A stretch of 64,000 nt of DNA, from the NCBI GenBank assembly GCA_040285745.1, contig JAUFOR010000004.1, positions 310,001-374,000 on the forward strand, written 5' to 3'. Made by a program: the position numbers and the translations under genes. Positions 18,544-26,879 of this stretch are shown piece by piece (position 1 is the stretch's first letter; each line of letters begins with the position of its first letter). The notes below the pieces were generated by a model, which saw only the letters and a list, made by a program, of their open reading frames with translations, was not told the origin of the DNA and ran no database searches. The stretch is from Barthelona sp. PCE (Eukaryota > Metamonada: BaSk clade).

Positions 18544-20306
18544 TTAACGGTTACCCTTGTATACCTTAGGGGCGGGACCTGATGCGGCGGCGGCTCTGGC
18601 AGCGGCGGCACGTTGTTTAGCCTCGTTGGGATCGATGTTCTGGTTGGAAGAGGGGTTCTGTACTGTTTCATCAACGGAGAGGATCAGGGATGCGGCCTCT
18701 GTGGCAGCAGCAATGGCGTGCTTCTTAGAGTTGGCAGGTTCCCAGACATTGGCTTCAAAGGTGTTACAAACACCACCGTTGTTGATATCCACGCCGCACC
18801 AGTGCTCACCACTGAAGTGCTGTTCGCGGAGCTTGTTCAAAACGTCTGTGGGGTTAAAACCAGCATTCTCACAAAGCTGACGGGGGATAACCTCGAAAGC
18901 ACGAGCGAAAGCTGAAATAAGCAACTGGTTCTTACCCTTAATGGTGAGAGCGTGGGCACGAAGGCGCTTAGCAATCTCCATCTCAATGGCACCACCACCA
19001 GCAACAACTGTAGTGTTGTTGTAAGTGTGCTTAACGACACAAATAGCATCGTGCATGGACCTCTCGACCTCAGCAATGAATGCAGAAGCACCACCACGAA
19101 GGATGAATGTGAGAGCACCACCGGGACAACCGCGCAGAATCTCGACACGCTTTGAACCAATTTGCTTCTCATGGAAATCCTCGCAAGTTCCGAGAACGCT
19201 ATCATTAAGCTCGTTGACAGAGGACTGTAACTTACAACCTGTAGCAATACAAATGCGACGCATATCATCAGCGTTAACACGACCGGCACAGAAAATATCA
19301 TGATCGGCAAAGTACTGGGTAGCCAAATCACCAATGGGCTTCTGAGACAGAACAATGTTAGCACCTGAAGCTCTGATCTTATCGAGCTTATCATAGATAA
19401 CTTGCCATTCGGCCTCAACAACCTTCTGGTATTCCTCCATCGAGTTAACACGAATTTCAGCCTCGTTGCTCTCCTCCTTAAGCTCGAGCTCGACGTTGAG
19501 ACAGGCAATGGAAGGGTTAGCAAAGTGCTTGGGTTGTTGTTCGAAACCAGCATAAGAAAAAGTACGTTCGAAAGCACAACCATCAATTAGTTCGATATCT
19601 TCAAGAGAACCACCGGGGATCATCTTGACACCAATCTTATCGAGGTCACCGCCCTCAATGCGCTCGATAGCATCGACACAAAGAGAAGCGAGAGCATCTG
19701 AGTGAGAGGCAATCAACTTGGAGTTCATGGCGGTCTTAGCACATTTGATGAGGAGCTCACGCATTCTCTCAGCGTCGTCCTGGACAGAAATTGCAACGTC
19801 CTCAACGACATCAATAGCGAGTTGAGAAGCAATACGGTAAGCCTTGATAATAAGGTGAGGATGGACGTTATCTTCAATGAACTGCTTGGCTTGCTGAAGA
19901 AGGGAGCCGGCTAATAAGGTTACAGAGGTCGTACCGTCACCAATCTGGATGTCCTGTGAGTGCGCAACTTCAACAAGAGTTCTAGCTGCCGGATGAACGA
20001 CATCAAGCAGCTTGAGGAGTGTAGCGCCATCGTTAGTAACATGGACCTGTTGCTTTGTGCCCTTCTGACCAACATAGATAAGGGTATCCATACCACGAGG
20101 TCCGAGAGTTGTTTTGACAAGATCTACAAGTGCTTGTACACTGTTAATGTTGCTGATACACTGTGCTTTTCCTTGGGAAGTATCGGTTCCTTCTTTTAAA
20201 AGGATAATTCCTGAATATTAGTGTGAAAGCTCAACAATATAATGCGCAATACGCATAACATACCTGGATTCATCATGTGATTAGGAAGGTAACCCTGTGG
20301 TTGCAT
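18544..20306 (-). CDS. CCT7: TCP-1 chaperonin subunit eta (CCT7), two exons
   Basis: Exons 20306-20264 and 20210-18544 give 569 residues. The spliced N-terminus contains GIILLKEGTDTSQGKAQCISNINSVQ, the signature start of CCT eta, followed by TTLGPRGMD, the ATPase motif GDGTTSVTLLAG and VVAGGGAIEMEIAKRLR. CCT is the cytosolic hetero-oligomeric ring that folds tubulin and actin, both needed in a flagellate. The first exon encodes only 14 residues; without it the frame begins at an internal Met and lacks the conserved start. The C-terminus has an Ala-rich extension ending KVYKGNR, a little longer than usual. It is convergent with the TPR gene (38 bp between stops). Codon use is C-ending and biased, as for an abundant protein. 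Confidence 0.95.
20211..20263 (-). other. Spliceosomal intron in CCT7 (53 nt)
   Basis: Minus-strand donor GTATGT and acceptor CTAATATTCAG, phase 1, completing the Gly codon at the MNP/GIILLKEG junction. A short internal stem pairs ATGCG with CGCAT (20242-20246 with 20252-20256). The conserved CCT7 N-terminus makes the boundaries secure. Confidence 0.9.
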
Positions 20307-20873
20307 TATTTCGTAGTTGCGGAGCAAAAGAAAAGGGAGAGATTACTGGTAACAAAAAAAACTGGTCTCCGTAAGTTTCTGTAACTTTTAAGTGTTTACA
20401 CGGATTGTAAATTATATGTATAGTGGATTAAAGTTTGGCGCACAGCCAAATATATCCTTTATGTAGAAATTCATATTGTACATCCCTTTTTTCATTACAT
20501 ATTGAATATAACAGGATGAACGGCTATACCATAAGGATAAAACATCAATATAGGATGTTCATGACCATGAACTTGTCGATAATACCTTAAATACGAATAG
20601 TTGCGTTTTTTAAAAGCTTATCATCTTTAAACAATCTGATACTGTGTCTCATCACTCAATGCTGCATACCATTCATGAAAAACATAACTTGTGTACACTT
20701 AGTGCAGAAAATGCCGGCATCCCAACCAAATCATGAAAGCATCAAAAAAACTTCATATTGTTCACCTAAACCTAATTCTAAAGGTTGCAGTTAAAAATTG
20801 AGTATGCAAAAATGTGGATTCTCAATTTTTTCCCCCTTTCGATCAGTTTTTTACACTCCCCCACTCACACACA
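20307..20873. other. Divergent promoter region, CCT7 and BUD23
   Basis: AT-rich, non-coding. It includes CCCTTTTC on the CCT7 side, CCCCCTTTCGA near BUD23 and an inverted repeat GTTCATG-AC-CATGAAC at 20557-20572. No RNA gene recognised. Confidence 0.4.
20833..20842 (+). promoter_or_regulatory. initiator-like element of BUD23
   Basis: CCCCTTTCGA, about 32-41 nt upstream of the ATG at 20874, in a pyrimidine-rich leader. Same family as the elements at ARPC5 and DNAI2. Confidence 0.35.
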
Positions 20874-21734
20874 ATGGGAAAGTCGAGACCTGAGCATCAA
20901 GCACCACCAGAAATCTACTACGGTGTAGATAATGCAGCACAATACGCAAAGAACAGCAGAAATCAGACAATTCAACGTATGATGACAGAACGATCAATAG
21001 AGCTTCTGGAACTCGATTCCTCTCCCTCTTTTCTTCTGGACATTGGCTGTGGAACTGGATTTTCAGGTCAAACAATCACAAACGAAGGACATCTTTGGGT
21101 AGGGTGCGATATTGCTCCTGAGATGCTCAGACACGCCAGACACAACTGTGTCGACGGTGATCTGATGCTATTGGATATCGGTGAGGGTTTACCATTCAGA
21201 ACAGGTGTTTTTGATGGAGCCATCTCTATTTCAGTTATTCAGTGGCTTTGCCAGGCTGATAAGTCATACCACCACCCCAGAAAACGCCTGTTACGATTCT
21301 TTACTAGCCTATATGCAAGTCTGAAACCACGTGCAAAAGCAGTACTTCAATTCTACCCAGAAAACGATGATCAAATTGCAATGATCGAGAATGCAGCGCT
21401 AAATGCAGGTTTCTGTGGAGGTATTGTGGTTGACTATCCAAACTCTACAAAGGCAAAGAAGTTTTACTTAGTACTAATGGTCAGTAAGTCAGGTGATGCT
21501 TTTGAGCTGCCAGAAGGTAAGACAGAGGTCACAGAACACGATATACTAAAGGCTAGAGTTGCACACAATGACAAACGGAGATGGATTACTCATATCGAAA
21601 AAGAAAAAGCTTCTAGAGCTAAAAAAGGGTCAAAACGATGGATTAAGCAGAAGAAAACAGCACAGAGGCGCAAGGGCGTACGTGTAACGAATGATTCAAA
21701 GTATACAGGACGTCGTCGCCGTAACAAATTCTAG
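20874..21734 (+). CDS. BUD23: 18S rRNA (guanine-N7) methyltransferase BUD23
   Basis: The product is 286 residues from ATG 20874. An in-frame ATG at 20814 would put the promoter element inside the gene. It starts MGKSRPEHQAPPEIYYG, as BUD23 does. Class I methyltransferase motifs follow: LDIGCGTGFSG (SAM binding), VGCDIAPEML and the family-specific SVIQWLCQAD. The C-terminus (about 235-286) is strongly basic, ending GRRRRNKF, a nucleolar/nuclear targeting tail as in other BUD23 proteins. BUD23 with TRM112 makes m7G in helix 34 of 18S rRNA during small-subunit maturation. TRM112 is not in the window. Converges with CCDC25, 21 bp between stops. Confidence 0.93.
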   Translation: MGKSRPEHQAPPEIYYGVDNAAQYAKNSRNQTIQRMMTERSIELLELDSSPSFLLDIGCGTGFSGQTITNEGHLWVGCDIAPEMLRHARHNCVDGDLMLLDIGEGLPFRTGVFDGAISISVIQWLCQADKSYHHPRKRLLRFFTSLYASLKPRAKAVLQFYPENDDQIAMIENAALNAGFCGGIVVDYPNSTKAKKFYLVLMVSKSGDAFELPEGKTEVTEHDILKARVAHNDKRRWITHIEKEKASRAKKGSKRWIKQKKTAQRRKGVRVTNDSKYTGRRRRNKF

Positions 21735-21755
21735 TTTATTCCTTATTTAAATAAA

Positions 21756-22409
21756 TCACATGAAGTTGTCCTCATAATCAGAAACTGTCTGATTTTCATT
21801 ACTGTAAGTCATATCTAAGTCATTCTCGAAGAAACCTTCATAGCTCCTCTCCCTACGTTCTTCCTCTCGCTTCTGTTCAGCCTCTCGCTCCCTACGTAGC
21901 TGTTCCTTCCGCCTCTGCTTCTTCATATGTGCAATTTGTCGCAGACGACGATTTTTGAGCTGTTCAAAGTCTACCGTCTGGTCTTCACTCTTCAGCTGAT
22001 TCAGAACACGTAAACGATCCCTATCCTTCGTACACATCACGTCTGTGACTTGGTTAGTGCGTCTAAAGGAAACGGTACCGACATTAAAGTGAGCGTGCTT
22101 AACCAAATTTTCCCATGGTGTAATATGAATATTTACCGAGTTTTTCTTGCGTCCCTCGATGCTGTTGTCCTTGGTGAGCTGTGCTACATCCTGAATAATT
22201 GATTGTGGAACATCAGCCATGGTTTCTTCTGGATCTAGCACTATGTACAGATGTGCACTTGAATAGTTGTCAACATGGAACCAAATGAGTCCCTCAAAGC
22301 CATATGCAATGAGCTCATCATTCTCAAACTTGTCACGACCCATCATAACACGGTATTCTCGACGAGGTGTATTTTCGTCTTCGTATGGAATAAGAAAGAA
22401 AAAGACCAT
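21756..22409 (-). CDS. CCDC25 family protein (NFACT-R domain)
   Basis: The product is 217 residues. MVFFFLIP at the start and YRVMMGRDKFENDELIAYG, IWFHVDNYSSAHLYIVL and VNIHITPWENLVKHA follow the CCDC25 order and length closely. The first 120 residues form the NFACT-R (DUF814) fold related to the RQC2/NEMF family. The last 90 are charged helix (LKNRRLRQIAHMKKQRRKEQLRRE). The molecular role of CCDC25 is not well settled: the fold suggests RNA or nucleic acid binding, and the animal protein has been reported as a DNA sensor, which need not apply here. A CCCTTTCAATA element sits at 22445-22455, upstream of the ATG. Confidence 0.9.
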   Translation of the reverse strand: MVFFFLIPYEDENTPRREYRVMMGRDKFENDELIAYGFEGLIWFHVDNYSSAHLYIVLDPEETMADVPQSIIQDVAQLTKDNSIEGRKKNSVNIHITPWENLVKHAHFNVGTVSFRRTNQVTDVMCTKDRDRLRVLNQLKSEDQTVDFEQLKNRRLRQIAHMKKQRRKEQLRREREAEQKREEERRERSYEGFFENDLDMTYSNENQTVSDYEDNFM

Positions 22410-22868
22410 TACTCTGTATCGTTTGTAATGCGATTTATGCTTAGTATTGAAAGGGTGATGAAATATTCAACAACATTTTTTGTCGTAGCAGAGTATTAAG
22501 TCAATTATTGAAGACATAATGGGTTTATTTCATGCAAATAATCGGTAGGTAGGAGTGTTCAGTCCACAAAAAAGAACATAAACAGTCTAAGTACATGCTT
22601 GAGTAAATAGATTCTCGAAATATACTTATTTATTATTCATTTGCAGATTATAATATATTTTAAACACAGTGATATTGTTAAAGGGCTGTAAATGTATATT
22701 TGATATTCCTGTACAAAATTGTGGATAAACAATAATTTAAAACCATATATGTTGTGAAAAAGAGCATAATGAAACACCAAAAAACCGACAACCATGATGT
22801 ACAATGCAGAAGGACTGATAAACAATTTTGTTTTCAATTTTCTCTACTTTTTCAACAAATTGAACCAA
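22410..22868. other. Divergent promoter region, CCDC25 and MORN genes
   Basis: AT-rich, with the minus-strand CCCTTTCAATA element (22445-22455). The in-frame extension of the MORN ORF from 22794 (MMYNAEGLINNF) may be UTR. No other feature recognised. Confidence 0.4.
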
Positions 22869-23774
22869 ATGCTGAATACATTTGGAGTCACAGAGGACGA
22901 GTTCGCCATCTCACAGGGGAAAACAAAGCTTTACGCAACAGCATCACAGAGAGAAAAACTTAGTGTTCGTTCTGGCGCTAGGGCAAGAATCTTTCTCAAC
23001 CCATCTGCAAAGAACACATCCAAAAACGAGAAAAAGGAGTCATATTCGGGTGAATGGCTTAACAATGCCATGCACGGTTATGGAGAGTACGGTTACAGAG
23101 ATGGATCTGTTTATGTAGGTTCTTTCCATCAGAACTGTCGCTCAGGCATCGGCAGTTTGTATATTCCAGACGAGCACGGAAAATTAATGCTTGTATATGA
23201 GGGTCATTGGGAAAAGGATCATTTTGACGGAGCTGGAACTCTTTACACACATAACGAAGACGGCACGACAGACGTGTACAAGGGGGAGTTCTCTGAAGAT
23301 TTGAGGAATGGTGAAGGGTACCTTGCCACGGAAGAATACGTTTATATTGGAAATTTCAGAGATGATATGAAAAGTGGATATGGTGTTGTCATATATAAGA
23401 ATGGTAATAGGTTTGTAGGTGAGTTTGAGATGGATATGAAGCATGGTGAAGGAACTTATTATTTTTATTCAACGCAGCGGAAATTAATTGGGTTATACGT
23501 GGAAGATATTTGCAAAGTTTCTAGTTTTGAGGACTGGTCAGAAGATGATAAAGAGGAGTTCACACGTTATTTAGAGTATGTAGATGTCGATAACTTACCT
23601 GAATTAGTTCCACAAGAAGATTTCAGACCTCTACCCGCTCTTGGTCTGCTCGATCCAAATGCAGTGTTGATGGCTGCCGCTGAGAAATACCTGAATGAGG
23701 AGGATAACGAACCGGTGGAAGAGGAAGAGTATGTGGACATACACGAAGAGGATGATGATGATGAAGATATGTAA
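22869..23774 (+). CDS. MORN-repeat protein
   Basis: The product is 301 residues from ATG 22869 (326 if the ATG at 22794 is used). Residues about 55-215 hold roughly six MORN units: YSGEWLNNAMHGYGEY, YVGSFHQNCRSGIGSL, YEGHWEKDHFDGAGTLY, YKGEFSEDLRNGEGYL, YIGNFRDDMKSGYGVV and FVGEFEMDMKHGEGTY. The C-terminus is very acidic (EEEEYVDIHEEDDDDEDM). MORN arrays form elongated beta structures and often sit at membranes, basal bodies, radial spokes or cytoskeletal collars. No kinase or other catalytic domain is attached, so the target is unknown. Its stop is 2 bp from the stop of the convergent small gene. Confidence 0.85.
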   Translation: MLNTFGVTEDEFAISQGKTKLYATASQREKLSVRSGARARIFLNPSAKNTSKNEKKESYSGEWLNNAMHGYGEYGYRDGSVYVGSFHQNCRSGIGSLYIPDEHGKLMLVYEGHWEKDHFDGAGTLYTHNEDGTTDVYKGEFSEDLRNGEGYLATEEYVYIGNFRDDMKSGYGVVIYKNGNRFVGEFEMDMKHGEGTYYFYSTQRKLIGLYVEDICKVSSFEDWSEDDKEEFTRYLEYVDVDNLPELVPQEDFRPLPALGLLDPNAVLMAAAEKYLNEEDNEPVEEEEYVDIHEEDDDDEDM

Positions 23775-23776
23775 AA

Positions 23777-24136
23777 TCAAGTTTTTTCTTTTTTTTTGGT
23801 TACATTTAAAAATTCTGACATTGATTTGTTGATTAATTTTTGGTTGTGCTGCATGAATCTTGCTCTCTGACGAAGTAAATATTCATTAAAAGCTTGAACA
23901 TCAGATTTTTTCAACTGAGTTTTGTTTTGCACATACTTTTCTTTTGTAGGTGCTTCTTCAACCTCAGAAGGGAATAAAAAGTTGTACACATCATCTATCA
24001 CAGTACATAATGCTGTGGAAGCATCACATGGTACGTTAAAAATCAATGAATGAAGTGCTCGAAAGTCAGACCCAATATATGGTACATGGAAGAAAGAACC
24101 CTTGATAGCTGCGCGTATTTGCCCTTGTTTGTCCAT
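23777..24136 (-). CDS. Small hypothetical protein (119 aa)
   Basis: I do not recognise this protein. It starts MDKQGQIRAAIKGSFFHVPYIG and has a hydrophobic-aromatic N-terminal half (LHSLIFNVPCDASTALCTVIDDVYNFLF), then a basic helical half (LLRQRARFMQHNQKLINKSM) ending KKKEKT. The frame fills the gap between the convergent MORN gene and the divergent nitroreductase almost exactly, which supports it as real. No signal peptide or membrane segment. It could be a small subunit of a larger complex. Confidence 0.55.
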   Translation of the reverse strand: MDKQGQIRAAIKGSFFHVPYIGSDFRALHSLIFNVPCDASTALCTVIDDVYNFLFPSEVEEAPTKEKYVQNKTQLKKSDVQAFNEYLLRQRARFMQHNQKLINKSMSEFLNVTKKKEKT

Positions 24137-24195
24137 GAATTAGTTAAATAACACAATTACAGCAAAATATTAGTTTTTAAGTTCCTTTTCACCAT

Positions 24196-24780
24196 ATGGA
24201 ATCAAGAGATTCCAGTGTTTCCACTCTTTTAGAGCAGGAAAGGAGCAGTAATCTTGGCATATTTAGTTTAAGGCGTTCAATACGTCAGTTCTCCGATGAT
24301 CCAGTAGATTTACATGAGTTAAATGAGCTCCTTGAGTATATAATTAAAGTTACCTGCTCTGCGGGTAATTTAAGAGCTTTTCACCTGCATATTGTGACTA
24401 ATCCGGATTTGAGGAACTATATCTTTCACAAGTGCCACAAACAACGCGTTGTGGGACAAGCTCCAGTGATCATTGTCGTGGCTGCCGATACAGATCGGAA
24501 TGAACACAAATATAAAACCCGCAGTTCCTTCTATGCTACATGTGACGCAACAATCATTGCGAACAATATACTTCTCGCACTACCCGCCCTTGGTCTTGGT
24601 GGCACTTATGTTGGGGCGTTCTCTGATGATTTATTGGCAAATCTAGGTATCAACCAACGTACAATAGCAGTACTTCCCATTGGTTACCCTGATCCTAATA
24701 GAAGACAGCGCCAGAGACGAGAAATTGACCCTAGCGAATACATAAGTGAATTAACAATGCCAGAAATCGAAGAAAAATAA
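24196..24780 (+). CDS. Nitroreductase-family flavoprotein
   Basis: The product is 194 residues, the standard length. FSLRRSIRQFSDDPVD is the N-terminal FMN-binding RRSxRxF block. SAGNLRAFHLHIVTN is the second FMN/phosphate region, and LPALGLGGTYVGAF is the late glycine-rich FMN block, followed by IAVLPIGYP, typical of the family. Members are FMN enzymes that reduce nitro compounds, quinones or other acceptors using NAD(P)H; substrate cannot be told from sequence. In anaerobic protists they are often acquired from prokaryotes, and this may be the case here (inference). Upstream TTCCTTTTCACC resembles the local promoter motif. Confidence 0.88.
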   Translation: MESRDSSVSTLLEQERSSNLGIFSLRRSIRQFSDDPVDLHELNELLEYIIKVTCSAGNLRAFHLHIVTNPDLRNYIFHKCHKQRVVGQAPVIIVVAADTDRNEHKYKTRSSFYATCDATIIANNILLALPALGLGGTYVGAFSDDLLANLGINQRTIAVLPIGYPDPNRRQRQRREIDPSEYISELTMPEIEEK

Positions 24781-24807
24781 TTCATTGCTCTTTTATTTTT
24801 CATACAA

Positions 24808-25998
24808 TTATTCTACATGAGCCATTTCTGAAAAATTTCTTGCTAAATTAAGTATGCTGTTCCTTCTCTTCTCTTGTGCTGTGATCACAGGACTCAAGCT
24901 CTCAATCGTACGATTCACTTCATCGTTATAAACATACAACATCATGATCTGCTTCTTCTTCGACTCTAATTGCTTAGTCAGCTCCTCCAGCTTGCTTGCA
25001 AGAACTTGGTCTGGATTTTCCTTCAACATATTCGAATAAACCAGATAGGTCTTCATTAATTCATCATATTCTCTTTGGAGTGCGATTTTTAAATCTGCAT
25101 CCAATTTTTGACTGTGACCTGCTGAGACTTCATGCTTTGCCCTATAGCTTGCCTTTGGTGTTGTTGGGATGTTCTCATCCTCACTTGAAAGTGAATATTT
25201 TGGAATAGTTGGGATTATGACATTGGACGTTCTCTTCTTCTTCTTATGCTCAACAACGTCGGTCTTGACGTGGCCCAGTGCCCTCTGTACATTCACAGGA
25301 ACTGAAAAACTCTTTGCTGTTGATGTTCCTGTCTGAAAAGGTAATGCTAACGAACTTCTTGATCTTTTCTTCTTTTTTTTCACAACCTTCTTCTTCTTCT
25401 TCTTCTTCTTAGGTTTGGTTGACAGTCGTTGCACGAGGTCTTCGTTAGCCTGAAGTACATGCTGCAGTGTTTCTTCTATATTCCTCCTATCTTTCTTTGC
25501 ATCATCACTTATCTTAACTAGCTGCATTATCTCATGCTTTGTTTCATCAAGCTCTGATTCAAGCATGTTGACGTGCTTGGATAAAAATGCATTTTGGTTC
25601 GTTAAAGTTGTCTTCTCTGTTACAGCACACTTTTCAACTTCAGCAATCTCATTTGCAACTTGTAAACGAGATACTTGGCTTTCTTCAAGCTTATCATACA
25701 GCCCCTTGTTGATAGATTCAAGATCTGTTATGCGCTCCAACAAATGTGAACGTTCCAATCGCATACTTTGAATCTCCTGTTCTAACAATGTTTTGTTATC
25801 TTCATTATTCTTTTTAAGGGCAGCAATGTCGCTCTCAGAGCGCTCCCGTAACTTCTCAAGATCTTCTAAAGCCTTCTTATAAGATTCTGACAAGAACCGG
25901 TTCTCCGATTCCAAATTTCGAACCTTATCCTGTAAGGAATGCATCGCACCAAGGACAGCGCGTGAATCTGTGCAACCCATGCCTAAAATATTTGACAT
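24808..25998 (-). CDS. CEP57-like centrosomal/basal-body coiled-coil protein
   Basis: The product is 396 residues. The N-terminus SRAVLGAMHSLQDKVRNLESEN starts a coiled coil of about 190 residues, matching the CEP57 start, which has ALFSALKNLQEKIRRLE. A lysine tract (about 197-213) is encoded by repeated AAG/AAA triplets. A second helical block near 305-375 (LQREYDELMKTYLVYSNMLKENP, then KLEELTKQLESKKKQIMML) matches the C-terminal microtubule-binding CEP57 domain. CEP57 organises pericentriolar material and binds microtubules, so I infer a basal-body role. Coiled coils can mislead, but two family blocks in the right order support it. Confidence 0.6.
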   Translation of the reverse strand: MSNILGMGCTDSRAVLGAMHSLQDKVRNLESENRFLSESYKKALEDLEKLRERSESDIAALKKNNEDNKTLLEQEIQSMRLERSHLLERITDLESINKGLYDKLEESQVSRLQVANEIAEVEKCAVTEKTTLTNQNAFLSKHVNMLESELDETKHEIMQLVKISDDAKKDRRNIEETLQHVLQANEDLVQRLSTKPKKKKKKKKVVKKKKKRSRSSLALPFQTGTSTAKSFSVPVNVQRALGHVKTDVVEHKKKKRTSNVIIPTIPKYSLSSEDENIPTTPKASYRAKHEVSAGHSQKLDADLKIALQREYDELMKTYLVYSNMLKENPDQVLASKLEELTKQLESKKKQIMMLYVYNDEVNRTIESLSPVITAQEKRRNSILNLARNFSEMAHVE

Positions 25999-26180
25999 TG
26001 TAGCTGTGCAAAAGGAAGTAAAAATTCAAACGTATAGAACATGAAGTTAAACAATATGTAGATGCCTGATCTGGTAGAATGTACACTGATTACTGGCTTA
26101 AACTCAAGTAAATGTATGCCGCACAAAAATATGAAGAGAAGCTCTGTTCGATTCTTAATAACTTCCTTTTTTATTTCTAA

Positions 26181-26191
26181 CCTCTTTCATT
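26181..26191 (+). promoter_or_regulatory. initiator-like element of eS7
   Basis: CCTCTTTCATT, a near match to the window motif. It lies 90 nt before the ATG, farther than usual, but only 6 nt before the donor of a candidate 5' UTR intron, which would explain the distance. Confidence 0.35.
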
Positions 26192-26197
26192 TTATAA

Positions 26198-26278
26198 GTA
26201 TGTATTCCACCTATATAGTGTTCCCCGTAATGTAGGAGCGCCATATGATAGTACAAAATAAGGATATCTAACTTTAAG
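26198..26278 (+). other. Candidate 5' UTR intron of eS7 (81 nt)
   Basis: GTATGT at 26198 and CTAACTTTAAG ending at 26278, two bases before the ATG at 26281. Both match the splice signals in the coding introns of this window, and the TTTAAG ending resembles the CDK acceptor. Possible internal stem CCTATAT/ATGTAGG with one G-U pair. Not proven, because no protein boundary tests it. Confidence 0.5.
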
Positions 26279-26280
26279 AA

Positions 26281-26841
26281 ATGTCTTTCACTGCTCAATC
26301 CCTCATTGTCAAGGAAGGTGTCATCACCGAACTTGAGAACAATGTCGCCGAGATTCTCTTCGAGCTCAAGGAGTCCTCTGACTTCGCTGATATCACCAAG
26401 ATCAGAATTTGTGCTGCTGAGCGTCACGAGACCGAGGCCGGTACCGCTGTCGTAATCACCGTCCCTTACATCTGCCACACCTTCCTCCGTGTTTTCCAGG
26501 TTGATCTGACTGATGTCCTCTCCAAGAAGCTTAACGAGACCGTTTTCTTCGTTGTCAAGAGAAGCATCCTTGCCCCCGAGTCCAAGACCACCAAGAAGGC
26601 TAGCCAGAAGCGCCCTCGTTCCAGAACCCTCACTGCTGTCCACACCGCTATTCTCGAGGATCTCATCTTCCCTGAAGAGGTCACCGCCAGAAGAGTCCGT
26701 TACTCCATGACTAAGGGTGCTGAGCGTGTCGAGAAGATTGCCATCTCTTGCAACCGTCTCACTCACGATTACTATCCCGTCCTTTCTCGTGTTTATGAGA
26801 ACATTACCGGTAGAAAGACTGTTTTCTCCAACAAGCTCTAA
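26281..26841 (+). CDS. RPS7: 40S ribosomal protein eS7
   Basis: The product is 186 residues, standard for eS7. Family blocks include AVVITVPYICHTFLRVFQ (the beta-strand segment), RSILAPESKTTKKASQKRPRSRTLTAVHTAILEDLIFP (the conserved KRPRSRTLT-AVHDAILEDL region) and VEKIAISCNRLTHDYYPVLSRVYENITGR near the C-terminus. eS7 lies on the 40S subunit and takes part in 18S rRNA maturation. Codon use is strongly biased to C-ending codons and AAG, unlike most neighbours, as expected for a highly expressed gene. A promoter element and candidate UTR intron lie upstream. Converges with DNAI2, 38 bp between stops. Confidence 0.96.
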   Translation: MSFTAQSLIVKEGVITELENNVAEILFELKESSDFADITKIRICAAERHETEAGTAVVITVPYICHTFLRVFQVDLTDVLSKKLNETVFFVVKRSILAPESKTTKKASQKRPRSRTLTAVHTAILEDLIFPEEVTARRVRYSMTKGAERVEKIAISCNRLTHDYYPVLSRVYENITGRKTVFSNKL

Positions 26842-26879
26842 GCTGTAGGAATAAAAATGAGGTATTTTACAACATAACT

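Noticed and set aside
18837-19586. 249-aa minus-strand ORF
   Set aside because: Alternate frame of CCT7 in biased codons; Leu/Ser/Val-rich shadow.
21730-21770. Reassigned stop codons (hexamitid-type code)
   Set aside because: TAG ends BUD23 and ARPC5, TAA ends many genes, and TGA ends CCDC25 and two others; no in-frame stop occurs inside conserved regions.
25375-25415. Repeated CTT triplets as a possible satellite
   Set aside because: This is the coding strand complement of the Lys tract of the CEP57-like protein, in frame.
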